This document shows, one piece after another, positions 1-6,333 of a stretch of 49,748 bases of DNA. Made by a program: the position numbers and the translations under genes. This DNA comes from Acidobacteriota bacterium (GTDB taxonomy: Bacteria; Acidobacteriota; Blastocatellia; Pyrinomonadales; Pyrinomonadaceae): NCBI GenBank assembly GCA_029781855.1, contig JAKOVX010000088.1, positions 1 to 49,748 on the forward strand, given 5' to 3'. Every line of letters begins with the position of its first letter. Positions within the stretch are counted from its first letter, which is position 1. Below the pieces are notes generated by a model. The model saw only the letters and a program-made list of their open reading frames with translations, searched no databases and had not been told where the DNA came from.

Positions 1-1050
1 TCGACATCTGATGGGGCTCCGGCGTTACCCGAGGTAACCAAGCAGATCGAAGCCGGAATCGCATCGGCGGTAAAGGCCCAGAAGGCGGATAACGGTTCGA
101 TCATTGAGTTTGATGCGGGTCCGGCGTACCTGGCGGATCTTGCGGAAAAGATCAGGTTCGATGTGATCGCGAATTCGGGTGGCCGGTATGCGTACGATCC
201 GCTTTGGGGAACAGGCCGCGGATATTTGAATACGGTGCTTCAAGAGCACGGTTCGGAGGTCGAGACGATCCACGATTGGCGTGACGTGACTTTCGGCGGC
301 AGGTCGCCGGAACCGGGCGAGGACCACCTAGAGGAATTGAAAGCGTTGGTCATGGGCAAAGGCCTGACACTGGGGCTCGCGACGGATGGCGACGGTGACC
401 GGTTCGGAGTGGTCGATGCGGACGGGACGTTTATCGAGCCGAACCAATTGATAGCGTTGTTGACAGATTATTTGGCGGAGAGCCGCGGCTGGACCCTCGG
501 GGTCGCCCGCAGCGTTGCAACTTCGCACCTAGTAGATCGTGTAGCTAAGGCACGCGGATTGAAATTGTACGAAACGCCGGTCGGGTTCAAGTACATCGGC
601 GAATTGATAAATAACGACGAGATCATCCTCGGCGGCGAGGAATCGGCGGGAATGTCGATGCGGGGGCATTATCCCGAAAAGGACGGAATTCTTGCCTGCC
701 TCCTGGCGGCGGAGGCGGTCGCGACACGAGGCGTAAGCCTGGTCGAACAATTGAACGAGCTTTACCAGCGTGTCGGCAAGCTCGAAGCGGGACGGATCGG
801 GGTCAAACTCACACCGGACGTGGCCGCGAGATTGAAAAATAAACTTGAACAGGAACCGCACGAGATCGGTGGACGACGGATAGAGCGGATCAACCGGTTG
901 GACGGCGTCAAGTTCCTATTCGAAGACGGGTCGTGGATGTTGATGCGGCCCTCGGGCACCGAACCGATGGTCCGGATATACGCCGAAAGCGAGGACAAGG
1001 GCGACCTGGAGTGGCTCCTGGACCAAGGCCGGGATTATTTGATGAATTAG
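1..1050 (+). CDS. Phosphoglucomutase/phosphomannomutase, C-terminal part (5' end outside window)
   Basis: The frame is open from the first base, so about 349 C-terminal residues are present of a family usually near 450-470. The enzyme interconverts hexose 1- and 6-phosphates in the cytoplasm for cell-envelope sugar supply. Visible motifs are the metal loop TDGDGDR (fragment residues 128-134), the sugar-specificity loop GGEESAG (211-217) and the phosphate-binding loop RPSGTEP (316-322). The catalytic phosphoserine loop would lie upstream of the window and cannot be checked. The division gene at 1066 starts 15 bases after the stop, so the two are probably cotranscribed. PGM and PMM (or phosphoglucosamine mutase) cannot be separated from this fragment; the GEES-A-G loop fits the PGM/PMM subgroup. 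Confidence 0.93.
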   Translation, partial: STSDGAPALPEVTKQIEAGIASAVKAQKADNGSIIEFDAGPAYLADLAEKIRFDVIANSGGRYAYDPLWGTGRGYLNTVLQEHGSEVETIHDWRDVTFGGRSPEPGEDHLEELKALVMGKGLTLGLATDGDGDRFGVVDADGTFIEPNQLIALLTDYLAESRGWTLGVARSVATSHLVDRVAKARGLKLYETPVGFKYIGELINNDEIILGGEESAGMSMRGHYPEKDGILACLLAAEAVATRGVSLVEQLNELYQRVGKLEAGRIGVKLTPDVAARLKNKLEQEPHEIGGRRIERINRLDGVKFLFEDGSWMLMRPSGTEPMVRIYAESEDKGDLEWLLDQGRDYLMN

Positions 1051-1065
1051 GTTGCGAAGTACGAG

Positions 1066-1380
1066 ATGAGAGCGAGACGAGAGATCAAAAAGGTGAAAGC
1101 GAGCCGGCGGCCGGTCGTCCCGATGTGGGCTGCATTCGCCATCGTCATCTCGATCGCGGTGATGTTGGGGCTTTCGATCAATTACCGTTCGTTTGCCTCT
1201 ATGAAAGAGGAAATAACTGAGAACGAGCAACTTACGACCAAGATCCAGAGCATTACGGATGAAAATCTGCAGCTCCAGGAGGAGATACACAATTTGAAAA
1301 ATGATCCACGCGTCGTGCAACGCGAAGCCCAGCGGCTGGGGATCATTAGACGTGAAAAAGTTTCGGTGCCGACGAATTGA
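1066..1380 (+). CDS. FtsB/DivIC-like septum formation initiator protein
   Basis: This 104-residue protein has a basic N-terminus, one membrane helix at about residues 19-39 and then a coiled-coil-prone stretch (about 45-80). It ends with the family hallmark NDPRVVQREAQRLGIIRREK, which resembles the conserved end of the septum formation initiator family (FtsB/DivIC). Family knowledge: such bitopic proteins join FtsL and FtsQ/DivIB in the divisome and help activate septal peptidoglycan synthesis. The size is typical. It follows the sugar-phosphate mutase by 15 bases. No strong Shine-Dalgarno is visible before the ATG. A terminator-like hairpin follows at 1486-1525. Confidence 0.85.
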   Translation: MRARREIKKVKASRRPVVPMWAAFAIVISIAVMLGLSINYRSFASMKEEITENEQLTTKIQSITDENLQLQEEIHNLKNDPRVVQREAQRLGIIRREKVSVPTN

Positions 1381-1385
1381 ACAAA

Positions 1386-1697
1386 CGCGGAGACGTCTGT
1401 TCGTCAGCACAATTGCCTGCCACTTAACAATCTGCCTTTTGCCTTCTACTCCGCGAGGCCTACAGCAAAGCCTATCTGATATTTCGCGGCTTGGGTTTCC
1501 CGAACTCAAGCCGCACTTCCTTTTTGAGGGGTAAGTTCGACCACGTTCGAGTGGTCGCGGGCTGTCAAGCAACATAAACACAACAAGTTGGCAAAGCACG
1601 TCTCAGGTGCTGCATTCATTTTGTTCCACCGGAACACGGAAATGGGTAAATGGAACAAAGATGTGTCCTCAAGGGGCGGCGAGGATCCGTCTCCGTC
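1386..1697 (+). other. Gene-free stretch with nested inverted repeats, candidate structured RNA
   Basis: No credible gene lies in 1381-2142. This part folds on paper into a closed domain. CGGAGACG (1388-1395) is complementary to CGTCTCCG (1688-1695). Inside are a 12-bp hairpin at 1486-1514, CGACCAC/GTGGTCG at 1538-1557 and TTTGTTCCA/TGGAACAAA at 1620-1659. I tested it by eye against tmRNA, RNase P, SRP RNA and 6S RNA and saw none of their conserved cores. It may be an unrecognised RNA or a chance set of inverted repeats in a decayed region. Confidence 0.25.
1486..1525 (+). terminator. Probable Rho-independent terminator after the ftsB-like gene
   Basis: GCGGCTTGGGTT (1486-1497) pairs with AACTCAAGCCGC (1503-1514), 12 bp with one G-U and a 5-base loop. 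A CTTCCTTTTT tract follows. An upstream CCGCGA (1451-1456) can alternatively pair with TCGCGG (1484-1489), overlapping the terminator stem, so attenuation is conceivable. Confidence 0.5.
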
Positions 1698-1836
1698 GCT
1701 GTAAGGGTGGTGTTTTGTGTGGGTTAGCTTCGCAACTCTGCGGGTTTTTCTCGGTGAGCTCTGCGGTCTCGGTGGCTGAGTCGGGGGTTTTTACGCAAAG
1801 CCGCAAAGAACGCAAAGGGACCAAAGGGGAAAAGGA

Positions 1837-1890
1837 GGAAAGTGAAAAAGGTTAAAAGTGAAAAAGGGAAAAAGCGAAAAAGGTTAAAAG
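1837..1890 (+). repeat. Polypurine GTGAAAAAGG-type low-complexity repeat
   Basis: The stretch is almost pure A/G and built of variants of AGTGAAAAAGG. The same kind of sequence recurs at 8944-9009, where it runs into the start of the btuF-like gene, and at 45329-45375 after a zinc-ribbon gene. It is preceded by an ACGCAAAGCCGCAAAG-type stretch (about 1793-1820). Confidence 0.55.
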
Positions 1891-1914
1891 TAGCGGTTTA
1901 GAGTCGGGCTACTT

Positions 1915-2091
1915 CCCGACCCTCGGGCTTGCGGCAAATTCCGGCTCACGATGAGTGTTCCGCCCTTACTTACGTGCGGGCTTGTGCAGTGCTGACTTTG
2001 CGGTCTTTGCGGGTTTCCTTGGCATATTTTGCGGTTAACCCGGATTTTTACCGCAAAGTCCGCTAAGTCGAACACGCAAAGGACGCGAAGG
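1915..2091 (+). repeat. Direct repeat A, copy 1 (about 177 bp)
   Basis: This block is nearly identical to 4670-4847. Both begin with the CCCGACCCTCGGG hairpin, share a 28-bp core (1961-1988) and end in an ACGCAAAG-rich, partly self-complementary stretch. Copy 1 lies just before the first RHS core and copy 2 after the second, so the pair brackets about 2.6 kb containing both cores. Confidence 0.8.
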
Positions 2092-2142
2092 GCCGGAGCA
2101 TGGCGGAGAATTGATGACACTCGGCCGGAGAGAGCGTAAAGT

Positions 2143-3354
2143 TTGGTAATGGAGCCGACACCGCAGGTGAGTTATTTGACACAGGATCATTTGGGCAGCC
2201 CGCGTGTGATCACGAATGAGAACGGAGTGGTCACGAGCCGAAAGGACTTTATGGCGTACGGCGAAGAGGCGGCTTCGGCAAACAGGGTGAGCGGTTCGGG
2301 CGGGAACGGCTACGACCCTGCCGGGACGAGGAAAGACTACACCGGCTACGAGAAGGACTCGGAAACGGGCCTCGAATACGCCCAGGCGAGGTACTACAAC
2401 CCGACCCACGGCCGATACACATCGATCGATCCGATGACGGCATCGGCAACTATCAAAAATCCGCAGTCCTTCAACCGGTACAGCTATGTACTGAATTCAC
2501 CATACAAGTTCGTCGATCCGTTGGGGTTGATCTCATCGCAGGTCGGGTCGGCTAGTTATGGATACTGTGGAGCTAGTTATGATCACTGTGAAGGCGATTA
2601 TCAAGGGGGTAATGTTGGAGGAGGTGGCGGTCCAGCGTCACCAAACTCAACACAGACCGACGACGGAGTTGCCCGTCACCCAAATGCAACGAACCCAAAT
2701 TCTCAATCACAAGAACCGCAGGAAGGAAATGAACACGGAGACGCAGGTCCCGAATCTCCCGACGAGCGACAGAGCAGTCATAATGCCGACATACGACAGG
2801 TTGCCGATCTCAACAGACGAGCAATTGATGCGGAACTCACTCTAATATTTACTTCGGGAACGGGATTTGTAGGTGCCGCATCTAGCGCACGAACGATTGG
2901 AAATGGGGATAATCATTTCAACCTCGCGGATGGCCTGTTGCATACAATTCATGTTTACGCGAACTTTAACGGCACTGAGGGAGGGGAAGTGTATGTCCCG
3001 GCTCGATTTTCCAAATGGCGCTATGCGGGTGGAGTAGCGAATTCTGTCATTGCAACGGATCCAATAAGTGGGGAAGTACTCAGAGTATCGCACGTGGCTA
3101 TATATTCACAAAAGATGCTTGACAAGAACTCCTCTACCAGAAAGTTGAATAGTAGAGGCTCAATATTCATAGGAATGATCGGGCCACAAGGAGGTGACCC
3201 CCCGTGGGTTCATGCACATATTACATATTTCGCCAACTTCAAAGCAATGAAGGATGCTCTTGACAAAAAATATTCTCCAAATGGTTTGGGTGATTATACG
3301 TCAAATGAGCGGAAGTATCTTAGGGACTTCCGAAGCTTTTTGAAGCAGAGGTGA
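2143..3354 (+). CDS. Orphan RHS core fragment with variable C-terminal domain (candidate polymorphic toxin tip)
   Basis: Residues about 8-130 match an RHS repeat-associated core: YLTQDHLGSPRVITN, then GYEKDSETGLEYAQARYY, GRYTSIDP, NRYSYVLN and the terminal DPLGL. The long YD-repeat shell expected upstream is missing, and an in-frame stop sits at 2137-2139. The first codon is TTG at 2143 (ATG at 2149), with a purine stretch 8 bases before the TTG. After DPLGL comes a Ser/Asn/Gln-rich linker (about 135-220) and a C-terminal domain. That domain contains HTIHVYANFNGTEGGEVYVP and IGMIGPQGGDPPWVHAHITYF-like text, which resembles a divergent M23 peptidase barrel ending in HxH. The tip is visibly more AT-rich than the core. 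In complete RHS proteins this position carries a toxin; here secretion or activity is uncertain because the shell is absent. Confidence 0.75.
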   Translation: MVMEPTPQVSYLTQDHLGSPRVITNENGVVTSRKDFMAYGEEAASANRVSGSGGNGYDPAGTRKDYTGYEKDSETGLEYAQARYYNPTHGRYTSIDPMTASATIKNPQSFNRYSYVLNSPYKFVDPLGLISSQVGSASYGYCGASYDHCEGDYQGGNVGGGGGPASPNSTQTDDGVARHPNATNPNSQSQEPQEGNEHGDAGPESPDERQSSHNADIRQVADLNRRAIDAELTLIFTSGTGFVGAASSARTIGNGDNHFNLADGLLHTIHVYANFNGTEGGEVYVPARFSKWRYAGGVANSVIATDPISGEVLRVSHVAIYSQKMLDKNSSTRKLNSRGSIFIGMIGPQGGDPPWVHAHITYFANFKAMKDALDKKYSPNGLGDYTSNERKYLRDFRSFLKQR

Positions 3355-3432
3355 GTTCCTACTCAGCTTTGTTTGGGGGATAAATAGATTAGTTACAACC
3401 TTTTGTAGAAAACAGGATCGAGGCAAAGTGTT

Positions 3433-3840
3433 ATGAGTAATTACAGACCGTTCCGTTCTATATTTTGGATCGCCATCGTCGTTATTTTTTCGGTTCAGTT
3501 GGCGAGCGCTCAATCAATCAAGCACGACAGGGAGAAGGTTGATAAATGTGAGACCAATATTCTGTCGGTTGACGAGTCCATATTGGAGTATAAGAAAGCA
3601 AATTCGGGGTCAATAATTATCATCGCGTACCGAAATAAGAATGAGCGATCGATGATAAACAGGTTTCGCCTGGACGCGCTGAAACGATTAATCGAGTCCC
3701 GAAAGGCTGAGGTTAAGCTCGTTTTGGCGGAAGGCAAGCCAGTTCTCTCTCTCGGACGTGCTGATATTTTTGTTAACGGAATTCTATTTCGGACAGTGTC
3801 CTTTGAAAAGGACAAGAATCAGGTCTGCACTGTACCTTAA
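3433..3840 (+). CDS. Small exported protein, candidate immunity protein for the RHS tip
   Basis: This 135-residue protein has a clear signal peptide (hydrophobic stretch about residues 10-26, likely cleavage after ASA before QS). The mature part is charged with no motif I recognise; it contains two cysteines (in KCET and near the C-terminal QVCTVP). It starts with ATG, with GAGG about 9 bases upstream. It lies 78 bases after the RHS tip and before a second RHS core, the usual position of an immunity gene in polymorphic toxin loci, and it shares the AT-rich composition of the tip. A periplasmic immunity protein would fit a peptidoglycan-acting tip. The immunity role is inferred from position only. 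Confidence 0.55.
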   Translation: MSNYRPFRSIFWIAIVVIFSVQLASAQSIKHDREKVDKCETNILSVDESILEYKKANSGSIIIIAYRNKNERSMINRFRLDALKRLIESRKAEVKLVLAEGKPVLSLGRADIFVNGILFRTVSFEKDKNQVCTVP

Positions 3841-3983
3841 TTCAAATTGGTTCAATGCGGTGAATGAGATAAATGCCGGTAAACGGTAATGAAAACGATC
3901 CGTTGACTTTGGAAATCGCCTCCAATGGGTTTTTCAAATCACGGGCACACTTTTGAAACTAGGAAGTTTGCCCATGAGTTCAA

Positions 3984-4520
3984 ATGGGAGGTGCACAATT
4001 TGTGGCGGAGTATTCGACGGCACTCGCATCAACGCCACAAGTGAGTTATTTGACACAGGATCGTTTGGGCAGTCCGCGGGTGATCACGAATGAGAACGGA
4101 GCGGTCACGAGCCGCAAGGACTTCATGGCGTATGGTGAAGAGGCGGCTTCGGCAAATAGGGTGAGCGGTTCGGGCGGGAACGGCTATGATCCGGCCGAGA
4201 CGAGGAAAGACTACACCGGCTACGAGAAGGCCTCGGAAACGGGCCTTGAATACGCCCAGGCAAGGTACTACAACCCGACCCACGGCCGCTACACTTCGAT
4301 CGATCCGATGACCGCTTCGGCGACGATCAAAAACCCGCAGACGTTTAACCGTTACAGCTACGTCCTGAATTCGCCGTGCAAGTTCGTCGATCCGCTGGGG
4401 TTGATCTCGGCAAGCACCGGGGCTTGCGGAGGCTGGTGCAATAATTCCGACAGCACATCGTTCGGCAACGTTGGAGCATTGACCGCCGACAAACGCGTTG
4501 TCGCCCGATGCCCGCTTTGA
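3984..4520 (+). pseudogene. Second orphan RHS core, truncated tip
   Basis: This 178-residue frame repeats the RHS core of 2160-2530 almost exactly at 4037-4410 (YLTQDRLGSPRV to DPLGL). It has a little more core upstream (FVAEYSTALAS, a normal RHS element), which the first copy lacks. An in-frame stop lies at 3975-3977, so no shell is attached. After DPLGL only about 40 residues follow. The last residues and the stop (VVARCPL*) are encoded by direct repeat B, so the tip seems to have been cut off at the repeat junction. It is either a remnant or a silent cassette that could recombine with an intact RHS gene. Confidence 0.65.
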
Positions 4521-4643
4521 GAGCGGGCCGGGCTCCGGGGACGGTACGCACTCGGCGATCGGCAATCAGCGGTCAGTGGGAGCCGGGTACTTGTTCAGAT
4601 TCACTTTATCCACGCTCTAAAGGGCGTGGCAATTCACTGGGGG
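4497..4643 (+). repeat. Direct repeat B, copy 1 (about 147 bp)
   Basis: This block is about nine-tenths identical by eye to 8471-8619. It starts with GTTGTCGCCCGATGCCCGC, contains the hairpin GCCCGCT/AGCGGGC (4508-4528) and near its end the stem CCACGCTCT/AGGGCGTGG (about 4610-4629). In copy 2 the second stem is perfect (AGAGCGTGG), so the change keeps pairing (A-U versus G-U). The first bases supply the stop codon of the second RHS fragment. Confidence 0.8.
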
Positions 4644-4669
4644 GCCAAGATCGAGCGAAACAGGCTGTG

Positions 4670-4847
4670 CCCGACCCTCGGGCTTGCGGCAAATTCCGGC
4701 TCACGATGAGTGTTCCGCCCTTACTTACGTGCGGGCTTGTGCAAGTGCTGACTTTGCGATCTTTGCGGGTTTGCTTGGCGTACTTTGCGGTTAACCCGGA
4801 TTTTTACCGCAAAGCTCGCGAAGTTGAGGACGCAAAGAGCGCGAAGG
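4670..4847 (+). repeat. Direct repeat A, copy 2
   Basis: This is the second copy of the block at 1915-2091. It starts with the 6-bp, 3-base-loop hairpin GCCCGA-CCC-TCGGGC (4669-4683) and carries the shared 28-bp core (4716-4743). It follows repeat B closely and leads into the hairpin array. No gene is supported between 4521 and 5347. Confidence 0.8.
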
Positions 4848-4903
4848 AAGAAAGAGTGCGGGAGTGCGGAATGGAATTGTTCTGAATATCTGTATCATGC
4901 TTT

Positions 4904-5216
4904 CGGGCTGTGCCCGTCTATTCGCGGAAAAGTTCTACTTTTCCGGCAAGCGGCACCCGAAAGATTTCGGAGCCCGCTTCGGGCGACGGATATTGTCGGA
5001 GGCACAGCCTCCTCCGGGAAATAGATAGGACGTGGCCGGCGAAGCTGAGCTTCGCCGCAAATAGGGCGGCTGAGCCGCGGAGCAGCGAATGTGGAACGGC
5101 TGGAGTGCGAGAGCTCGGGATGGCTACGCCATATGGCAGTGCGGTCAGGCTTGCCTGACCGTAGAATGCCCACCTGACTATCGGAGGCGGCAGAGCCGCC
5201 GACAAAAGCTTTGTCG
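4904..5216 (+). repeat. Array of about eleven short perfect hairpins, mostly with 3-base loops
   Basis: Consecutive perfect stems with unrelated sequences are seen. Format is stem-loop-stem: CGGGC-TGT-GCCCG (4904-4916), CGGAAAAGT-TCT-ACTTTTCCG (4925-4945), CCGAAA-GA-TTTCGG (4957-4970), GCCCG-CTT-CGGGC (4972-4984), GGAGGC-ACA-GCCTCC (4998-5012), CGGCGAAGC TGA GCTTCGCCG (5037-5057), GCGGC-TGA-GCCGC (5066-5078), ATGGC-TAC-GCCAT (5120-5132), CGGTCAGGC TT GCCTGACCG (5142-5161), GGCGGC-AGA-GCCGCC (5186-5200) and CGACAAA-AGC-TTTGTCG (5200-5216). No convincing gene covers the array. 5217-5347 shows only a copy of the TTGTCGCCCGATGCC motif (5211-5225) and otherwise nothing I can name. Confidence 0.8.
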
Positions 5217-5347
5217 CCCGATGCCAGCGTCTCGTTGGATCTGCTTTATTCCTTTGTTCGCCGCTTTCTCCTCTGATGTCAGAAAACGCCACTCCTAAAC
5301 CGTGCACTTCTACGGGAAGCCTACGGTGCAGTTCGACCGAAACAGGA

Positions 5348-6007
5348 TCAACAACCTAAGTCAATATCAAACTCATCTTGCAACCATTTACAGAGTTCAA
5401 TGATCTTTTTTGCATCATCAGAGTCGCTAAATTTTTGATAAAAGACCAAACCATATTGCCCTTCAGATCTAAATTCCAATTTGACGAGCCCCTCGTCGGG
5501 TTCAGGTGGCTTATTTACCTCATCAATTCTATACGAAAAGGGAAACCGAATGCCTCTGCCAAAGAGACCGTCACTAACTTCCTTCCAACCGGACTTTGGA
5601 GATAAATTCTTCGAAGATTTTGTTTTCTTTAAATAAGTATAGCCAGTCTGCCTATTAAGCATCATATCGCCAGTAAACATTGACGCTTTCCATCTCCCAT
5701 CCTTATTTGAAATCAATAAACAATGAAGCAGGGTCCCTTGATCTGACCAAATTCTGACTTCAAAGTCGGATGAATCTCCCTTATCCTTGATATTTCCTAT
5801 TCCAAAGGTTTCTGAATCTTTTTTCAGAGTTTCTTCTGTAGTTCTAATTCTTTCATTTATGTCACCGGTCATCTGATTCCATTTTATTTTTTGCCTCTCT
5901 AGAATGTTAGCTTCTTGAGTTAATGGCGCAGTATTTTGATCCTTAGTACTGCTAGAGCAACCAAACGAAAGGATTAATAAAAGCAAAACAGGTCTCGTTG
6001 AAATCAC
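5348..6007 (-). CDS. Hypothetical lipoprotein
   Basis: This 219-residue protein starts at GTG (6005-6007), with AGGGAG 6 bases upstream. The N-terminus is a lipoprotein signal (hydrophobic LLLLILSFG followed by Cys17 and a Ser-rich tether). The mature part has a charged helical segment (about 30-65) and then beta-rich text such as FEVRIWSDQGTLLHCLLISN and LVKLEFRSEGQYGLVFYQKF. I do not recognise a family. The gene is distinctly AT-rich compared with its neighbours, which suggests recent acquisition, and it sits alone on the minus strand inside the repeat island. An accessory or immunity-like role would be guesswork. Confidence 0.7.
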   Translation of the reverse strand: MISTRPVLLLLILSFGCSSSTKDQNTAPLTQEANILERQKIKWNQMTGDINERIRTTEETLKKDSETFGIGNIKDKGDSSDFEVRIWSDQGTLLHCLLISNKDGRWKASMFTGDMMLNRQTGYTYLKKTKSSKNLSPKSGWKEVSDGLFGRGIRFPFSYRIDEVNKPPEPDEGLVKLEFRSEGQYGLVFYQKFSDSDDAKKIIELCKWLQDEFDIDLGC

Positions 6008-6143
6008 TGTGGTCTCCCTAAAGACTGATCAAGTGTAAGGCTCCCGTCGAATGTTACCATTAAAAAGCGGAGATTTTTGCCCTTGAGGTGAGATTTGCGG
6101 AGAGACCGAGAATGCAGCGAAGCAAGTTCCGTGAGAGCCAGGA

Positions 6144-6226
6144 GTTGGGGACGCAAAGAGCTCGAAGCGTCGAGATCATAGGATGCCGTGAGCGTATCGC
6201 CCTTACTTACGTGCGGGCTTGTGCAA
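6144..6226 (+). repeat. Rearranged fragment of repeat A
   Basis: Within the gene-free stretch 6008-6333, bases 6144-6171 resemble the 3' end of repeat A (GACGCAAAGAG-type). Bases 6198-6226 carry its 28-bp core almost exactly, but in the opposite order from copies 1 and 2. This is a third, shuffled occurrence. Confidence 0.6.
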
Positions 6227-6303
6227 CCGTACTTTCATCGCCGGAGGTGACCAATGTAATATCGCACCGTGAAACCTCATGGTGTGAAGTGCCGACTATC
6301 GCC

Positions 6304-6320
6304 CGTCCCTGAAAGGGACG
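6304..6320 (+). repeat. Solitary 3-base-loop hairpin
   Basis: CGTCCCT-GAA-AGGGACG is a 7-bp perfect stem with a trinucleotide loop. It has the same architecture as the hairpins at 4904-5216, and lies 14 bases past the stop codon of the minus-strand WD40-like gene, where it might also act as a 3' stabiliser. Confidence 0.5.
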
Positions 6321-6333
6321 AACTCTATCTCAT

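Noticed and set aside
1531..1560. GTTCGA-containing hairpin suggestive of a tRNA T-arm
   Set aside because: The loop is six bases and no acceptor, D-arm or anticodon arm fits around it.
916..1599. Minus-strand frame of 227 codons across the mutase and ftsB-like genes
   Set aside because: It runs against two recognisable genes and has no motif.
4508..4885. 125-codon plus-strand frame over repeats B and A
   Set aside because: It is entirely made of repeat sequence; the equivalent frame in the other copy of B is different in length and has no conserved product.
4904..5216. Possibility that the hairpin array is a CRISPR array
   Set aside because: The repeated units do not share sequence and spacing is irregular; no cas genes are in the window.
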